A stretch of 64,000 bases of DNA from contig NZ_CP155576.1 of assembly GCF_039693965.1 (NCBI RefSeq), positions 2,294,001-2,358,000 of the forward strand. Reading direction: 5' to 3'. Positions 1 through 9,949 of this stretch are shown one piece after another (positions within the stretch are counted from its first letter, which is position 1; each line of letters starts with the position of its first letter). The notes below the pieces were generated by a model. That model ran no database searches, was not told where the DNA came from, and saw nothing but the letters and a program-made list of their open reading frames with translations. Both the position numbers and the translations under genes were made by a program. Source of the stretch: Moraxella sp. K1664 (GTDB lineage Bacteria > Pseudomonadota > Gammaproteobacteria > Pseudomonadales > Moraxellaceae).

Positions 1-1437
1 AACTTTCAAAAACTTGCTGATGATGAAGCTCGGGAATTGGTTGAGCAAAAATACACTGACAGATTTTTTCAACTTCACGGACCTTATCATCAGCAAAATG
101 GAGATATGGCAGTTATTGAGGGACGATTTGCACCCAAAGCAACCATCAATAAAAATATTGATATCATCAAAAGAATACTCACTGGATTTTTAGAATATAG
201 CAACGCCATCAATCACAACCAAAATGAGATTGATGCAGATGACTTGGCGACATTGATTGATAAAGTCATCGACCAGCCAACCAAGCTATATCTAATCGCT
301 CACTTCATCAAAAAACCCAAAACAAAAAAGGAGAATTATGAATTTGCCGAACTTCGTAAAGATTTATGGCTAAAAGCTCATCTGCTCATCATGTTAGTGC
401 AAACTTACCCAAAACTCCGTCGTATTTTACAAGCAGTTGATGCCGCCTCTAATGAATTAGAAACACCTCCTGAGGTGTTAGCTCCTGTTTTTCGGTACTG
501 TCGTCATCAGGGCATTAAACACTTTACTTATCATGCTGGAGAGGATTTTGAACATCTCATTGGGGGAATTAGAGCCATTCATGAGGCGATTGAGTTTTTA
601 CCCCTACAAAATGGTGATAGAATAGGTCATGCCACTGCCATTGGCATATCGCCAAAATTATGGTTAAACAATACGCCCGAAGGGTTGATTCTAAAAAAAG
701 GAGACTGGCTGGACAATCTTTTGTTTGTTTGGCAAATGATATTATCTCATCATCTCAAAGGCTTTAATCTACTCGAATTAGAAAATCATATATACCAATT
801 ATATGCTGAGATTTATGATGGTATTTATATTACCGATGACCAAGGTAATGATATTGGTGCAACCCATTTGAATCTCAATCTAATTTATTTGGCTTACACA
901 TATAGATATCTAGACCCTGAAAAGGTCAGTATATTTTTAAACAAAGAAAATCATCAATTATATGAAAAAGAATATCTGCATTTAAGAACGCTCAACACAA
1001 AAGCTTTGCGACTCGCCCACATTACTTGGTTTAATGACATCGTAAGAGCTAGAAGAGATTTACTATTTCAAACCAACATGGATTTTAGTGCCAAGCAGTT
1101 ATTAAAATTACAACAATGCATCCAAAAATCCATTGCTGATAAAAAAATAGTGATAGAGAGCTTACCTACAAGCAATGTTCGAATCAGTCACTATAAATCA
1201 TTACATGAGCATCATATTTTTAGATGGCTTCACATCAAGGGCAGGGCAGTCGACGGTGATGCAAGAATGCGTATAGTTCTAGGTTCTGATGATCCAGGTA
1301 TATTTGCTACCGATTTACGAGGGGAGTATTATCATATATTTTGTAGCTTAAAATCTCATTTTGGTTATGGCGAAGAAAAAGCCTTGGATATCATCAAGAA
1401 GTTACACGAGAACAGCCAAGTGTATCATTTCAACTAA
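1..1437 (+). CDS. rdrB: RdrB-like large adenosine deaminase (RADAR), 5' partial
   Basis: The reading frame is open to the left edge, so the N-terminus lies outside the window. The visible part carries adenosine-deaminase-family metal and active-site motifs: HAGED near residue 166 (counting from the TTG at 37), RIGHA near 196, and SDDPG near 417. The spacing between RIGHA and SDDPG is about 220 residues, against roughly 60 in ordinary adenosine deaminases, so there is a large insertion. That architecture is known for RdrB, the deaminase of the RADAR phage-defence system, which works with the ATPase RdrA and converts adenosine to inosine in nucleic acid or nucleotides. rdrA would be expected upstream, beyond the edge. 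The motifs are directly visible. The RADAR assignment is inference from the insertion and overall look. The alternative is another divergent ADA-like deaminase. The gene ends about 70 bp before a small co-directional gene. Confidence 0.62.
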   Translation, partial: NFQKLADDEARELVEQKYTDRFFQLHGPYHQQNGDMAVIEGRFAPKATINKNIDIIKRILTGFLEYSNAINHNQNEIDADDLATLIDKVIDQPTKLYLIAHFIKKPKTKKENYEFAELRKDLWLKAHLLIMLVQTYPKLRRILQAVDAASNELETPPEVLAPVFRYCRHQGIKHFTYHAGEDFEHLIGGIRAIHEAIEFLPLQNGDRIGHATAIGISPKLWLNNTPEGLILKKGDWLDNLLFVWQMILSHHLKGFNLLELENHIYQLYAEIYDGIYITDDQGNDIGATHLNLNLIYLAYTYRYLDPEKVSIFLNKENHQLYEKEYLHLRTLNTKALRLAHITWFNDIVRARRDLLFQTNMDFSAKQLLKLQQCIQKSIADKKIVIESLPTSNVRISHYKSLHEHHIFRWLHIKGRAVDGDARMRIVLGSDDPGIFATDLRGEYYHIFCSLKSHFGYGEEKALDIIKKLHENSQVYHFN

Positions 1438-1505
1438 CAGCATTGACCTCTTATGCTTTGACAACATCAAAAAACCATTGCCAAACAGAACAAGGTATTC
1501 AAGAG

Positions 1506-1928
1506 ATGGAGCGTTTTGTGGGACTTTTTTATACCAAGGTAAGTAGCAATAAATCACAGATTAGCTTTCGATTTAAACACAAAGATGACTGCTTGTTTTA
1601 TTTAAAGATTGCCACAGCCATTCTGCCAAGCAAATATTGGCGTATTAACATCTGCCAGTTAACACCCAAACAATCAAGCAATGAAAATACTTGCTCAGAG
1701 TGCAACCATGACGCCACACAAAAACCGACCAAAAGACTTTTAAAAGAGCTAAAAAACTTTGAAGGACAAATTACCCACAAAGCCGATTATAATGGCTATG
1801 CTGTCAGTACCATCAGACCCAACGCCAAAGGCAAACCCGCTCCAGATGAGCCTGCGTCTGCCATCATGAAATATGTGTGCCATTTGTTGCTTGTGTATGG
1901 GTTTGGTGAAAGTATAGATACTAACTAA
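1506..1928 (+). CDS. Unknown protein downstream of the RdrB-like gene
   Basis: This is an open frame of about 140 aa from ATG 1506, preceded by a weak AAGG about 11 nt upstream. A TTG at 1443 would give 161 aa. The product is soluble-looking, with no signal peptide or membrane segment. It contains a Cys-x-x-Cys pair (TCSEC) near the middle and a charged, Lys-rich segment. I do not recognise the family. It lies immediately after the deaminase gene on the same strand, so co-transcription is likely. It may belong to the same defence operon, but it does not resemble the small membrane accessory proteins reported for some RADAR loci. It may equally be unrelated cargo of the island. Confidence 0.5.
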   Translation: MERFVGLFYTKVSSNKSQISFRFKHKDDCLFYLKIATAILPSKYWRINICQLTPKQSSNENTCSECNHDATQKPTKRLLKELKNFEGQITHKADYNGYAVSTIRPNAKGKPAPDEPASAIMKYVCHLLLVYGFGESIDTN

Positions 1929-1976
1929 AATTTACTAAAAGTCAGTTTATACAGCATTTAAAAGAAACCCAAATAT

Positions 1977-2018
1977 TGCTTTTTTGTAAAAAAGCAGTTA
2001 ATATGTTGCTTTTACAAC
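1977..2018 (+). promoter_or_regulatory. hipBA promoter with two overlapping inverted repeats
   Basis: A sigma70-like promoter can be read as TTGCTT (1977-1982), a 16-bp spacer, and TAATAT (1999-2004). A palindrome with 8-bp arms, GCTTTTTT-GT-AAAAAAGC (1978-1995), covers the -35 and the spacer. A second, weaker one, GTTG-N6-CAAC (2005-2018), sits at the predicted start. Both contain TTGCTTTT. HipB proteins classically autorepress from such operators, so these are candidate HipB sites. There is no Shine-Dalgarno sequence before the hipB ATG at 2031. Confidence 0.45.
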
Positions 2019-2030
2019 ACCAAAACACCC

Positions 2031-2315
2031 ATGAACACACTTGATAATTTTAGAAAACAGATAAAATCTCGCCGTCTTGCCTTGGGGTTAAAGCAAAAAG
2101 ACATGTTTGGTAGAACAGGCTTATCAAGACAACAATATCAAAACATTGAAAAAAGTGGTAACCCCACTTTGGAGACCTTGCTACTGATTGCTGACGGGTT
2201 GAACTGCGAGCTAACACTCACCCCAAAAAATCCATCACCAACCACACCAACTGCGTCAAACATACCACAAGATGACCCAACCCAAGACCCTTGGCAAGGA
2301 ATACTTGACTCATGA
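2031..2315 (+). CDS. hipB: HipB-like antitoxin / XRE-family regulator
   Basis: The 94-aa protein has an XRE-type helix-turn-helix occupying roughly residues 8-62 (motifs LGLKQKDMFGRTGLS and YQNIEKSGNP), followed by a Pro/Thr-rich acidic tail. Its stop codon overlaps the ATG of the HipA-like kinase by 4 bp (ATGA), the usual translational coupling of hipBA operons. In this family HipB binds and neutralises HipA and represses the shared promoter. Inverted repeats over the upstream promoter fit autoregulation. No clear ribosome binding site precedes the ATG, which suggests weak or leaderless-like initiation. Confidence 0.85.
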   Translation: MNTLDNFRKQIKSRRLALGLKQKDMFGRTGLSRQQYQNIEKSGNPTLETLLLIADGLNCELTLTPKNPSPTTPTASNIPQDDPTQDPWQGILDS

Positions 2316-3664
2316 ATGCTTTGGATTTTTTAGAGATTAGATTGCATGAGCAGACAGTGGGCTATCTTGTGAGCCTATCACAAGGGCAAAATCGCCTGTA
2401 TTTTAGCCCTGATTATATTCATGACGAAAATAGAGCGACGTTTAGTCTGACCACACACAAAAACTTTGCAAATCATCAAAAACTACTTAGCACACCTTGG
2501 GTGAGATGGCAAAGACTGCACCCTGTACTGTCCAATCTATTGCCAGAAGGTACGTTAAGGAAACTGCTTGCCCAAAGCCTAAAAGTACATATTGACAATG
2601 AGTTTTTATTATTAAAGCATTTAGGACAAGACCTACCAGGAGCCATTACCGCCATTCCAATCAACATACAACAAGTGCCTAACTTCATCATTCATCATCT
2701 AGGATTGACCAAAGATGATGTCAATATAGCTCCACAGCAAGACAGTCATGGTGATATACCCATTAAAGACAGCGGTCTATCTCACCCCTTTTCTTTGGCG
2801 GGCGTGCAGACCAAATTCTCCATGCGTCAGGTGATGACTCACACAGGCGAGCGGTTTACACTGCCCTTGGTTGGTCAAGAATCCACGCTTGGCAACTGGA
2901 TTGTTAAGACACCATCGCAATCACACCCTTTTGTCCCCGAAAATGAATACAGCATGATGCGACTGGCAGAACTTGCAAAAATAGAAATCCCACCAATCAA
3001 GCTTACACCCATCTCATCACTGACTGGTATTGCAGATACTACCATATTCAATGATGATATGGTAGATATATATAATCCACCACTGGCTTATGCCATACGG
3101 CGATTTGATAGGCAAACCCTAGCCGATGGTAGTGTCAGACGGGTACATAGCGAAGATTTTGCCCAAATTCTTGTCAAATACCCCCATGAAAAATATAACG
3201 GTGGTAATTATGCCAGTCTTGCTAAAATCCTGTATCAATTTAGCGAACACGGCTTGTCCGATGTTAATCAGCTTGCCAGACGAATCTTGGTAAATATCTT
3301 AATTGCCAATGGTGATGCTCATCTAAAAAATTGGAGCGTGATTTATAAAGATGGCATAAATCCTGTGTTATCATCAGCCTATGATTTGGTTAGTACCAAA
3401 GTGTATCTACCCAATGAAACCAGCTTTTCACTCAATCTTGATAGTACTAAGCACTGGTATCAAGTCAATATGGCTCATTTTGAACATTGGGCAAAAAAAG
3501 CGGACGTGCCTTGGCGAAGTGTCAAACCACAACTGATAGAAGTAATGCAAATCGCCAGAGATACTTGGAAGGGTGCATTAGACGACTTGCCAATGGCACA
3601 AATACACAAAGAGATATTAACCAAGCATTGGGCGATGCTTGATAATGATTTTAGGGTGGTTTGA
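2312..3664 (+). CDS. hipA: HipA-like serine/threonine kinase toxin
   Basis: This 450-aa protein has the HipA layout. An N-terminal HipA-like domain includes 'RLHPVLSNLLPEG'. The P-loop-like FSLAGVQTKFS lies near residue 157. The kinase core contains the catalytic loop NGDAHLKNWS near residue 337 and the metal-binding SAYDLVST just after. These residues match active HipA kinases, which inactivate glutamyl-tRNA synthetase (E. coli HipA) or other tRNA synthetases and induce dormancy. The length is typical (about 440 aa). The gene is translationally coupled to hipB. It appears intact. The target is not predictable from the sequence. Confidence 0.88.
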   Translation: MNALDFLEIRLHEQTVGYLVSLSQGQNRLYFSPDYIHDENRATFSLTTHKNFANHQKLLSTPWVRWQRLHPVLSNLLPEGTLRKLLAQSLKVHIDNEFLLLKHLGQDLPGAITAIPINIQQVPNFIIHHLGLTKDDVNIAPQQDSHGDIPIKDSGLSHPFSLAGVQTKFSMRQVMTHTGERFTLPLVGQESTLGNWIVKTPSQSHPFVPENEYSMMRLAELAKIEIPPIKLTPISSLTGIADTTIFNDDMVDIYNPPLAYAIRRFDRQTLADGSVRRVHSEDFAQILVKYPHEKYNGGNYASLAKILYQFSEHGLSDVNQLARRILVNILIANGDAHLKNWSVIYKDGINPVLSSAYDLVSTKVYLPNETSFSLNLDSTKHWYQVNMAHFEHWAKKADVPWRSVKPQLIEVMQIARDTWKGALDDLPMAQIHKEILTKHWAMLDNDFRVV

Positions 3665-3746
3665 TAAAAATCATGGTGCTGATGGGACCGTTGGCTTGAT
3701 GTACCTGATAATTCTTTATAAGCTTACATTCTTAGTATTTTGTGAT

Positions 3747-4642
3747 ACACCCCCCAAACCCAAAATATGCTACAATACCCTAACATCCATTAAACAGAGA
3801 CTCTAAATACCATGACCCACTCCCTAGACTTTCGCAAAAAAGCTTTGGCACTCATCAATGACAAAGGCATGTCTTATCGCAAGGTAGCATCTTTACTTAA
3901 TGTCTCTACTCGTCCTTACAAAACTGGCAACAAAACATAGAGATTAAACCCGCCAAAGAAGTAAAGCCTAAAAAGACAGATGATGAAGCATTACTCAAAG
4001 ATGTAGAAGACTACCCTTATGATTACCTGTATGAGCGAGCAAGACGTTTTGGTTGTACTGACATGGGCATTTACAAAGCTTTAAAAAGATTGGGCATTAC
4101 TCGTAAAAAAACAAAAGAGTACACCCTAAGTCAGACATCAACAAGCAGTTAGAGTATTTAGATAAACTTACTGTCTATCAAGAGCAAGGCTATCCCATCA
4201 TCTACATGGATGAGTCAGGGTTTCAAATACACACTTATCGTCCTTATGGGTATGCTCCTATTGGTCAGCCTAGTATTTTGCATCATAACTACCAAAACAG
4301 CAGGTTAAGGGTTAATGTCATCGGTGCTTTGTATCACAATCAGTTGTTTGCTTTGTCTTATTACAAACACCACACCAACACCCAAACCGTTTATGATTGG
4401 TTAAAACACACCTTAATTCCAAAATTAAAGCAAAAGTGTGTGATTGTCATGGACAATGCTCCTTTTCACAAAAACAAAAGAATCCAAAAGCTATTAAACA
4501 GACATGGACATTGTTTATTGTTCTTACCCCCTTACTCTCCTGACTTAAACCCCATTGAGTATAAATGGAGTCAAGCTAAGTTTTTAAGACAAGGCTGGAT
4601 GACTGATGATTTAGATGAGTTGTTTTGGAACATGGGGGGTGT
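3747..4642 (+). mobile_element. IS630-family insertion sequence, degraded
   Basis: A segment of about 896 bp is bounded by imperfect inverted ends. The left end is ACACCCCCCA at 3747, and the right end is its complement ending GGGGGGTGT at 4642. Further matching (CCAAAA) occurs inward with a one-base offset. IS630-family elements insert at TA. The left flank reads TA, but I see no clean TA at the right flank, so target duplication is not demonstrated. The right end abuts the 5' region of a secreted-protein gene. Confidence 0.65.
3812..4642 (+). pseudogene. IS630-family DDE transposase, frameshifted
   Basis: Translation from ATG 3812 gives an HTH-like N-terminus (DFRKKALALINDKGMSYRKV) that terminates at 3938-3940. 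The reading then continues in another frame (NWQQNIEIKPAKE...) and shifts again near 4125. From about 4150 a catalytic domain follows with MDESGF, VMDNAPFHK and PPYSPDLNPIEYKW, the three DDE blocks of IS630/Tc1-type transposases. At least two frameshifts make the gene non-functional unless it is decoded by frameshifting. The last frame reads through the IS right end into the next gene, producing an apparent fusion that is an artefact of insertion. Confidence 0.85.
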
Positions 4643-4667
4643 GGTGATTTTGTGGTTTGTTGAGTGT

Positions 4668-5317
4668 ATGATGAAATACTTTATCGCCACTTTATTTGCC
4701 TTTATCCATACAACTGCTTTTTCAGCACCGCCTTATGAGTCAGCAGATTATTACGGTAAGACATATTGCAAACCAGAATGGCAGGTAAAATACAATTATC
4801 TTCCCCCGCCCTCGCATATTGGCATACCTCATGACAGAAAAGTTAAACTGATGTCTTTTGATGAATTCTTGACCCGTTTTGAAGTATCTTTGGATAAACA
4901 TACAGACGATCTAAGTCGTTGGGTTGTAAAAGAAAATAAAGTTCACATCATGCAGTTTAACGAATTAAACAGCTATCTTTATATCGGTAGAAGTCATGGC
5001 ATGGTTCACTATTTACAATATTACATGCGTCATGAAACAGAAAAAGATAAGAAAAGAACGCATACTTTATCCGACGATGATAAAATGGCAATGATAGAAA
5101 CCATCAACTTGGTTGTTCAAGACCATCAAAAATCCCAAGAAATATTGGACGAACTGTATAAAAGATATTTAGGTCAGTTAGAGCTTGTTATCGATGGGTA
5201 TATCTCTGTTTTTTAGAGCATAATGGGAAGTATTTTTCTTTAATAGGTGTTAATACTCATTATCATCCCATAGAAAGATGTAATTTTAAAGTAGTGTATG
5301 CCTTATCTATTCTTTAA
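4668..5317 (+). pseudogene. Secreted immunity-like protein, frameshifted at a T6 tract
   Basis: ATG 4668 or 4671 starts a signal peptide (MKYFIATLFAF...AFSA). The frame ends at TAG 5214-5216 inside T6 (5209-5214). Adding one T lets the frame continue to 5317 with EHNGKYFSLIGV, which aligns with EHQGRLFELMGI at the C-terminus of the lipoprotein immunity gene at 29958-30665. A helix motif QKSQEILDELYKRYL is shared with the immunity genes at 9946, 10809 and 29958. I infer an orphan periplasmic immunity protein of the metzincin-effector family. It is now frameshifted or possibly phase-variable, and it has lost its own promoter to the IS630 insertion 25 bp upstream. Confidence 0.6.
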
Positions 5318-5468
5318 ATGATGATGGAACATCCTCCGTACTGGCAGAAGTCTAATCACAACAAACCTTCATCATTTTCTCATCTACCACAATCATGATT
5401 TAGTCGTGGACTTTTGGTTAGATATTTTGTTATGATATTGCTTTTAAACCACCAAACAAGGAACCGAT

Positions 5469-8120
5469 ATGTCTCAAATCAACCGCTCTGCTTTATTTGC
5501 CAAACTAAATACATCACTATATAAGAGCCTTGAAAGTGCTTTTATGTTTGCCAAGTTGCGTGAAAATCGCCATGTCGAGCTCTCTCACTGGATATATCAG
5601 CTTCTACAAATGAATGATACAGACTTGAGATTTATAGAGAGTCATTTTGAACTAAATCATGACTATCTAATAAGCGACATTGCAAACCACTTAAAAACCC
5701 TAAAAACAGGCTATGAACAGGTCAGTGACTTCTCTGATGACATCATGGCACTCATTGAAGAATCATGGCTGTACACCTCTTTAAAGTTTAATCAAACACA
5801 CATCACCACAGGTCATCTTATTTACACACTGTTAGAATCCAACCAGTTTAAACACCAACTTCTTAGAATCAGTTCCGAATTTGGCAAAATCAATACTCAA
5901 AAGCTGTATGGCGACTACGACCAAATATGCCAACATTCCATTGAAAAACCCACAGCTCAGGAAGTCTCCTTGTCACCCAATGACCCAACGGGGCAATCCG
6001 CCTTGGCACGTTTTGGTACCAATCTTACCGAGCAGGCACGACAAGAGAAGTTAGACCCTGTTACAGGCAGGGATAACGAAATCCGCCAAATGGTGGATAT
6101 ACTCTCTCGCAAAAAGCAAAACAACCCATTATTGACTGGTGAGGCTGGTGTAGGAAAGACCGCTGTCGTTGAAGGTCTTGCCCTAAAAATTGCTCAAGGC
6201 GATGTGCCAAACCACCTAAGAGAAGTTGAAATCATCTTACTTGATATCGGTGCACTCAAGGCAGGGGCAAGTGTCTCTGGTGAGTTTGAAAATCGCCTAA
6301 AAGCAGTTATCAAAGAAGTTAACCAAAGTCCCAAGCCCATCATCTTGTTCATTGATGAGATTCATACATTGGTGGGTGCTGGTGGTGCCGCAGGTACAGG
6401 TGATGCCGCCAATCTTTTAAAACCCGCTTTGGCAAGAGGCGAGCTTCGCACCATTGGTGCAACCACATGGTCAGAATACAAAAAATATTTTGAAAAAGAC
6501 CCCGCACTTACCCGAAGATTTCAAGTCATTCAAGTGCCAGAACCCAACCAAGAAGTGGCAACCGATATGCTAAGAGGCTTAGTGGACAGACTAGAATCCC
6601 ATCATCAGGTACTCATCTTAGACGATGCCGTGCAAACTGCTGTCAAATTCTCAGCTCGCTATATTCCTGCACGACAATTGCCAGACAAAGCTATTAGCAT
6701 TCTTGATACCGCTTGTGCTAGGGTTGCCGTCAGCTTAAACAGCACCCCTCTGTCTATCACCACCAAAGAAGAAAGCATAAAATCCATCGAACAGCAGATT
6801 CACCAGCTTCAAAAACAACAAGAATCAGGCTACCTAACCGATGGCGATGTCATTGCACAAAAACAGCAACAAATCCAAGCCATACAGTCAGAGTTAGATG
6901 TTATCAATGCACAATATCAAGACCAAAAACAACTTGTCGAGGCACTTCATGCAATCAGAGCATCCATAGCCTCATCGGATGATGATAAACCAGAGGAAAT
7001 AAATGCCCTCAAAGCAGAGCAACAAGCACTTATCACAAAACTTCAGACCATACAAAAACAAGAGACGTTGGTTCATCCTGTGGTAGATTCTCATCTCATC
7101 GCTCAAATCATTGCTGAATGGACAGGCATTCCAGTTGGCAAAATGATGGATGACGAAGTGCAAAAAATCCTTCATTTATCAGAAACGCTCAACCAACGAA
7201 TCATCGGTCAGCCTCATGCAACTGATATGATAGCCAAACGCATACAGACCGCCAGAACCAATCTAGACAACCCCAACAAACCGATTGGTGTCTTTATGCT
7301 AACAGGACCCTCTGGCGTAGGCAAAACCGAAACCGCCCTTGCACTGGCAGACATTATGTATGGCGGTGAACAAAACCTCATCACCATCAACATGAGTGAA
7401 TACCAAGAACCTCATACCGTCTCCACGCTTAAAGGTGCCCCTCCAGGGTATGTCGGCTATGGTGAAGGTGGTGTGCTGACTGAAGCCGTTCGCAGACGTC
7501 CTTATAGTGTTGTCCTGCTAGATGAGATAGAAAAGGCTCATCCCGATGTTCACGAGATTTTCTTTCAGGTCTTTGATAAAGGATTTATGGAAGATGGCGA
7601 GGGTCGCTATATTGACTTCAAAAATACCATCATCATCCTAACCACCAATGTCGGCTCAGAGCTTACCCTGACTTTATGTCAAGACGAGCTTCTAAAACCC
7701 GATATAGAAGGACTGGCTACGGCATTAAGAGAGCCTCTATTGCAGACTTTTCCGGCAGCACTTTTGGGTAGAATCCAAAACATTCCCTACTACCCACTCA
7801 ATCACAAGATGATGTCACACATCATCACCCTACAACTAAACAAAGTCATCAAACGCATGCAGGACAATCATAACATCACACTAAGCCATGATGATGCCGT
7901 CATCACCCTCATCACCAACCGCTGTCAAGAAATAGAGTCAGGCGGTCGTATGATTGATGCCATCATCACCAATCAAATCCTGCCCATGATAAGTCATGAG
8001 ATACTTTTATCTATCGGCAATCCCAACCCCATAAGAAACATGACATTGACCGTTGTTGATAATGAATTTAAACTTACCATTGATAGACACACTCAACATG
8101 AGGATATCCCATGCCCCTAA
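5469..8120 (+). CDS. tssH: T6SS sheath-disassembly ATPase TssH (ClpV)
   Basis: This 883-aa AAA+ protein has an N-terminal ClpN-type repeat domain (about 1-150), a first AAA domain with Walker [14 protein letters not shown] near residue 224 and Walker [10 protein letters not shown], a coiled-coil middle region (about 430-550), and a second AAA domain with [14 protein letters not shown] near residue 617. ClpV disassembles contracted TssB/TssC sheaths for recycling. ClpV rather than ClpB is chosen from the N-terminal domain, the length and the T6SS context. AAGGA lies 7 nt before the ATG. The 3' end overlaps the next gene (PAAR-metzincin effector) by 10 bp, so effector expression is tied to the secretion machine. 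Confidence 0.95.
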   Translation: MSQINRSALFAKLNTSLYKSLESAFMFAKLRENRHVELSHWIYQLLQMNDTDLRFIESHFELNHDYLISDIANHLKTLKTGYEQVSDFSDDIMALIEESWLYTSLKFNQTHITTGHLIYTLLESNQFKHQLLRISSEFGKINTQKLYGDYDQICQHSIEKPTAQEVSLSPNDPTGQSALARFGTNLTEQARQEKLDPVTGRDNEIRQMVDILSRKKQNNPLLTGEAGVGKTAVVEGLALKIAQGDVPNHLREVEIILLDIGALKAGASVSGEFENRLKAVIKEVNQSPKPIILFIDEIHTLVGAGGAAGTGDAANLLKPALARGELRTIGATTWSEYKKYFEKDPALTRRFQVIQVPEPNQEVATDMLRGLVDRLESHHQVLILDDAVQTAVKFSARYIPARQLPDKAISILDTACARVAVSLNSTPLSITTKEESIKSIEQQIHQLQKQQESGYLTDGDVIAQKQQQIQAIQSELDVINAQYQDQKQLVEALHAIRASIASSDDDKPEEINALKAEQQALITKLQTIQKQETLVHPVVDSHLIAQIIAEWTGIPVGKMMDDEVQKILHLSETLNQRIIGQPHATDMIAKRIQTARTNLDNPNKPIGVFMLTGPSGVGKTETALALADIMYGGEQNLITINMSEYQEPHTVSTLKGAPPGYVGYGEGGVLTEAVRRRPYSVVLLDEIEKAHPDVHEIFFQVFDKGFMEDGEGRYIDFKNTIIILTTNVGSELTLTLCQDELLKPDIEGLATALREPLLQTFPAALLGRIQNIPYYPLNHKMMSHIITLQLNKVIKRMQDNHNITLSHDDAVITLITNRCQEIESGGRMIDAIITNQILPMISHEILLSIGNPNPIRNMTLTVVDNEFKLTIDRHTQHEDIPCP

Positions 8121-9949
8121 CTCGTTACTACATCCTAGAGAGCGATACCACCACTGCTGGTGGTATTGTCCAAACAACCACCAATCCTACTATCTTTAAT
8201 GTCAGCGGTAAAAAACAAAGCTGTATCGGCGATGATGTTTGGTGTCCTGCTTGTCAATCAATGGGCAAAATTGTACCAACAGGTCCAAGATTATCTTTTT
8301 CACTCGGTGGGGCAATGCCTGCTTTAAATGATGATTTGTGTCTATGCAAATGTAATCCACCACCAAAACTTATCCATTCTCAGACAAGTTTTAAAGAGAT
8401 TATTGATGATAATAGGCTTGCCCAATATCGCCAAGCACAAGCACAGTATCGCCAAGCAAAATTACAAAACAATCTAACCAGCACCAAGACTAACGATGAA
8501 TTGCCAAACTTTACTGCGCATTTTAGAAGACCTGATGATTATCAAGGAGGATATGGGTTTGATTGGCTCCGTGATGAGTATCTTTATGGTACCGATAAAA
8601 GCAAAAAGGTATATTTCGGTGCAATAGAAGATTTGACGGAAGAATACCGTAGCTACCAAAGAAAAGAGTTAGTCAATTTATCAGAGATTATTCAATATGG
8701 CAGACCCAATGAATATACACCTGCTTGGTTAAACTTATTTTCACCAAGCAATCAATCAAAAACAGGTCTTAGTAGTGTAGATCTACACTTGTATTTTGAG
8801 CAGTCAGACCAAGACACACCCTTGACAGATGATGAGACGTTGCTGATATTTAGATGCAGTGATGGACTGATGGTAGATACACCCACTTTGACAATGAGCG
8901 ATGTGTTGTCCAATATGACCAAAGAAAGCGTCAATCTTATTATGGAGCAGTCAGCCTATCAACAAAAAAAAACCGTGTATACATCAGGGGATGTGCCGAC
9001 ATCTGTAACCAAGACCATTATTTATTACAAGAGCAATTACCCCATGATTACTGTTACTTGTACCAGTGCTTTAAGCCAACTTGGCACCATAGAAGTGTTT
9101 GCCAAAAAGAATGGAATAGAAAAACGAGTCGGACTGCTGTGTGTATACCCAAATGCAAAAAGAAGAAAAGTCACGATACAACCCATTGAATTGGTAGCTC
9201 ATCCATTTTCTGCTACAAATGCTTATCCACAAGATTATCCAAATGCCATTCAAAGCAAACTTTTTAGCCAAGTAGGTATTATAGCAGAAGTCAAAGAAAG
9301 TATTGGCATTAATTTAATAAATAAGCAAATTTTTCACAAAGATAAAGACGGTAAAGACACAATCACCACCATCAGTAGCCACCAGTTACAGCAACGACAG
9401 GAAATTGATGATTTTACCAAAAAATATCAACAGGCAGTGAATGATGTGAAAAATGTCAATTTGACTCCTTTGAATGGAGATAGTAGTAGAAAAGCCTTTG
9501 ATGATGCTATTAAACTATTAAAATCTCTAAATATCATTCAGTATGAAACGGGTAATTATGAAAATGTCACCTATCTTATTTTAACCAATTATGTTGTAGC
9601 AGAAAATGATAAATTAACATTGGGTATGGCTGACAGAAAAGAGCCTGATGAATATGCAAAACGTCAATGTAAAATCACAAGAAACTGCAATTATTGGGGT
9701 AATCATGTCATTATCTACAGAAATATTTATAATGCCCATGATGAAACTCGGACGATTTTACATGAGCTGGGACATAGTTTGGGGTTGGAACATAGTTTTA
9801 ACCATAAGGAACCAAATCATTTTGTATTGCAAGAATCCCACACAGACAATCTTATGGATTATAACTCAGGCATTACACTTAATAAATACCAATGGGATAT
9901 TATCTATAATGATAATAATATCATTACTTTACAGGAGAAAAATAAATGA
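8111..9949 (+). CDS. PAAR-fused metzincin zinc-protease T6SS effector
   Basis: This 612-aa protein has three parts. The N-terminal PAAR-type tip (about 1-100) contains CPACQSMGKI and LNDDLCLCKCNPPPK, typical of Cys-rich PAAR proteins that cap VgrG. A middle region begins with HFRRPDDYQGGYGFDWLRDEY, shared with the VgrG1-linked effector at 30685. The C-terminal metzincin protease carries HELGHSLGLEH (HExxHxxGxxH, three zinc-binding His) and a Met-turn in DNLMDYNSG. I infer a protease toxin delivered by T6SS. It overlaps clpV by 10 bp and the immunity gene by 4 bp (ATGA). GAGG precedes the ATG. The target compartment is probably periplasm, because the cognate immunity protein has a signal peptide. 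Confidence 0.82.
   Translation: MPLTRYYILESDTTTAGGIVQTTTNPTIFNVSGKKQSCIGDDVWCPACQSMGKIVPTGPRLSFSLGGAMPALNDDLCLCKCNPPPKLIHSQTSFKEIIDDNRLAQYRQAQAQYRQAKLQNNLTSTKTNDELPNFTAHFRRPDDYQGGYGFDWLRDEYLYGTDKSKKVYFGAIEDLTEEYRSYQRKELVNLSEIIQYGRPNEYTPAWLNLFSPSNQSKTGLSSVDLHLYFEQSDQDTPLTDDETLLIFRCSDGLMVDTPTLTMSDVLSNMTKESVNLIMEQSAYQQKKTVYTSGDVPTSVTKTIIYYKSNYPMITVTCTSALSQLGTIEVFAKKNGIEKRVGLLCVYPNAKRRKVTIQPIELVAHPFSATNAYPQDYPNAIQSKLFSQVGIIAEVKESIGINLINKQIFHKDKDGKDTITTISSHQLQQRQEIDDFTKKYQQAVNDVKNVNLTPLNGDSSRKAFDDAIKLLKSLNIIQYETGNYENVTYLILTNYVVAENDKLTLGMADRKEPDEYAKRQCKITRNCNYWGNHVIIYRNIYNAHDETRTILHELGHSLGLEHSFNHKEPNHFVLQESHTDNLMDYNSGITLNKYQWDIIYNDNNIITLQEKNK

Noticed and set aside
1598-1780. Minus-strand frame inside the gene following the deaminase
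   Set aside because: Short, no RBS, overlaps a longer frame with better protein-like composition.
4206-5216. Apparent fusion of an IS630 transposase with a secreted protein
   Set aside because: The IS right end lies at 4642 and a signal peptide with its own ATG begins at 4668. The continuous frame is a chance read-through across the insertion junction.
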